DNA from: Pseudomonadota bacterium
Lineage (GTDB): Bacteria > Pseudomonadota > Alphaproteobacteria > Rhodospirillales > Rhodospirillaceae
Direction of reading: 5' to 3'
NCBI GenBank assembly: GCA_023396465.1
Contig: JAEWWF010000222.1
Coordinates: 1 to 7,227 of the forward strand
Length of the DNA stretch: 7,227 nt
Shown here piece by piece: positions 6,035 to 7,227 of the stretch. The position numbers were made by a program, and so were the translations under genes. Under the pieces are notes generated by a model. That model had not been told where the DNA came from and did not search any database. It was given only the letters and a program-made list of their open reading frames with translations. Numbering within the stretch: the stretch's first letter is position 1; every line of letters begins with the position of its first letter.

Positions 6035-7099
6035 TCACAGGCTGCGGTAACGGTCGGCGCCGCCGGCCTCCGACAGACGCTCCAACACGCCGTCGACTTC
6101 CAGCCGGCGGATATGTGCCAGCACCTCGCCAATGGCGAAGAACAGCTGATGGTCATCCAGCGGGCGCGGGAACAGCACCGGGATCAGCTCCGTCGCCGTG
6201 CGGCCTTCCGCCACCGCGCAGGCGGCGCGGGTTTCGGCCAGACGATCGGCATGATGAGCCGCCAGTTCCGCCGCCCGCGCCCGCAAGCCGACGAAGGGCA
6301 GTCCGTGGCTCGGCAGCACCAGCATGTCGGCGCGCAGGGTCTTCATCCGTTCCAGCGAGGCCAGAAACAGGGCCAGCGGATCGGCCTCAGGCTCATTCGG
6401 CCATAGCGACACGTTGGGGCTGATCCGTGGCAGGATCTGGTCGCCGGCGATCAGCAGTCCGTCCTCGCCGCAGACCAATTGCGCCAGCTCCGGCGCGTGC
6501 CCCTGCCCCACCATCACCCGCCAGTCACGGCCGCCAATGTCCAGGCAATCGCCATCGGCGATGCGGCGGTACCGACGCGGCAGCGGCGCCACCCGGCCGG
6601 CATAGGCATTGCCGCGCGTCCGCACCTTGTCCAGCAGGTCCGGACTGAAGCCGGCGCGGCGGTAGAAGGCAACCGCGTTCTCGGTCATCTCCTCGGAGGT
6701 GTCGAGCGACAGGAACAGGCCAGTCGCCCATTCCCCGAGCGTCGTCCACAACTCGATCTCCATCCGTTCGCACAGCCAGCCGGCGAGGCCCATGTGGTCG
6801 GGGTGGAAGTGGGTGCAGAACAGGCGGGTGATGGGCCGCCCGCCCAGACGCGGGTGACGGAACACCGTCTCCCACAGATCGCGTGTCAACGAGGAGGCGA
6901 CGCCGGTATCGACGATGGCCCAGCCGCCGTGATCCTCCACCAGCCACAGGTTGATGTGATCAAGGGCGAAGGGCAGCGGCATGCGCAGCCACAGCACCCC
7001 ATCGGCGATGGGCAGGACGTGGCCGGGTTCGGGCGGCGTGGCCACCGGATGGCGCAGGGCGCCGCCGGCGGTCTGTTTCGGGGGGTGAGTGCTGGTCAT
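6035..7099 (-). CDS. Metallo-beta-lactamase-fold hydrolase with C-terminal winged helix
   Basis: 354 residues from an ATG at 7099. After a variable leader the beta-lactamase-like domain begins near residue 25 (PGHVLPIADGVLWLRMPLPF). The metal motif THFHPDHMG (96-104) provides H97, H99, D101 and H102; further ligands are H201 (GQGHAPE), D220 (IAGDQ) and H265 (LPSHG). All expected binuclear-zinc residues are present. Residues about 285-345, ending FAIGEVLAHIRRLEVDGVLE, look like the winged-helix domain found in LACTB2-type MBL hydrolases. The fold covers thioester, RNA and lactone hydrolases, so the substrate is open. It is not an obvious ETHE1/Blh persulfide dioxygenase, which is shorter and lacks this tail. 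There is no signal peptide. An upstream in-frame ATG at 7168 has a better ribosome site (AAAGGGAAG) but adds codons rare for this genome (TTA, AGG), so 7099 is my choice, with moderate certainty. It is convergent with the ArsR-type gene. Confidence 0.87.
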   Translation of the reverse strand: MTSTHPPKQTAGGALRHPVATPPEPGHVLPIADGVLWLRMPLPFALDHINLWLVEDHGGWAIVDTGVASSLTRDLWETVFRHPRLGGRPITRLFCTHFHPDHMGLAGWLCERMEIELWTTLGEWATGLFLSLDTSEEMTENAVAFYRRAGFSPDLLDKVRTRGNAYAGRVAPLPRRYRRIADGDCLDIGGRDWRVMVGQGHAPELAQLVCGEDGLLIAGDQILPRISPNVSLWPNEPEADPLALFLASLERMKTLRADMLVLPSHGLPFVGLRARAAELAAHHADRLAETRAACAVAEGRTATELIPVLFPRPLDDHQLFFAIGEVLAHIRRLEVDGVLERLSEAGGADRYRSL

Positions 7100-7227
7100 G
7101 CCCCATGGGATGCCACGCGCGGATGGACTTCCGCAAGGGCCGTTCTCCGTCCTAGGCCGTAAACTCATAAACGGGCTTCCCTTTCGTCCCGGGCCGTGAT
7201 TCAACGCTTTCCTCAGGAATGGAGGGC
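7100..7227. other. Leader of the MBL-hydrolase gene, to the right edge
   Basis: This 128-nt stretch stays open in the hydrolase frame up to a TTG at 7204 (preceded by GAGGA) and passes an ATG at 7168 (preceded by AAAGGGAAG). Codon use is unlike the neighbouring genes, with TTA, AGG, AGT, CCT and CCA, which argues that it is mostly untranslated leader. I found no clear -35/-10 pair. A plus-strand ATG at 7219 begins too close to the edge to judge. Confidence 0.35.

Noticed and set aside
7219..7227. Start of a plus-strand gene at the right edge (ATG at 7219)
   Set aside because: Only three codons are visible and AGGA abuts the ATG too closely for a normal ribosome site.

Overview
The window looks like chromosomal DNA of a high-GC alphaproteobacterium. 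The basis is strong G/C bias at third codon positions and the minus-strand gene order HDAC-like deacetylase, xseB, ispA, dxs, tlyA, which I know from Rhodospirillales and related alphaproteobacteria. A Rhodospirillales-type host (Magnetospirillum/Azospirillum-like) is inference, because no rRNA or marker phylogeny is available here. I see no IS element, tRNA, CRISPR array, phage gene or compositional island.

Layout, left to right. 1-214 (minus): the first 71 codons of an unrecognised protein that runs off the left edge. 215-411: a GC-rich spacer with weak hairpins only. 412-5414 (minus): a five-gene block, transcribed right to left as HDAC-family deacetylase, xseB (exonuclease VII small subunit), ispA (farnesyl diphosphate synthase), dxs (DXP synthase) and tlyA (rRNA 2'-O-methyltransferase). 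From xseB onward the genes are tightly packed (51, 28 and 4 nt gaps), and dxs and tlyA appear to use TTG and GTG starts. 5415-5644: a divergent control region. 5645-6007 (plus): a short ArsR-type regulator. 6035-7099 (minus): a metallo-beta-lactamase-fold hydrolase with a C-terminal winged helix, convergent with the regulator. 7100-7227: leader of that gene.

Function. Dxs makes the first committed MEP-pathway intermediate and IspA makes the C15 prenyl diphosphate used for quinones, hopanoids and carotenoids, so the block is an isoprenoid supply operon carrying housekeeping passengers. The most interesting part is the regulator. It lacks the classical ArsR/SmtB metal motif but has two cysteines 66 residues apart, the same separation as the sulfide/persulfide-sensing cysteines of SqrR and BigR. 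A perfect 6+9+6 inverted repeat lies over its probable promoter, and it is transcribed divergently from the deacetylase-isoprenoid block. A reactive-sulfur-responsive switch beside an isoprenoid operon is a reasonable hypothesis, but nothing here proves that the regulator controls the neighbouring operon. The other genes are ordinary members of known families.
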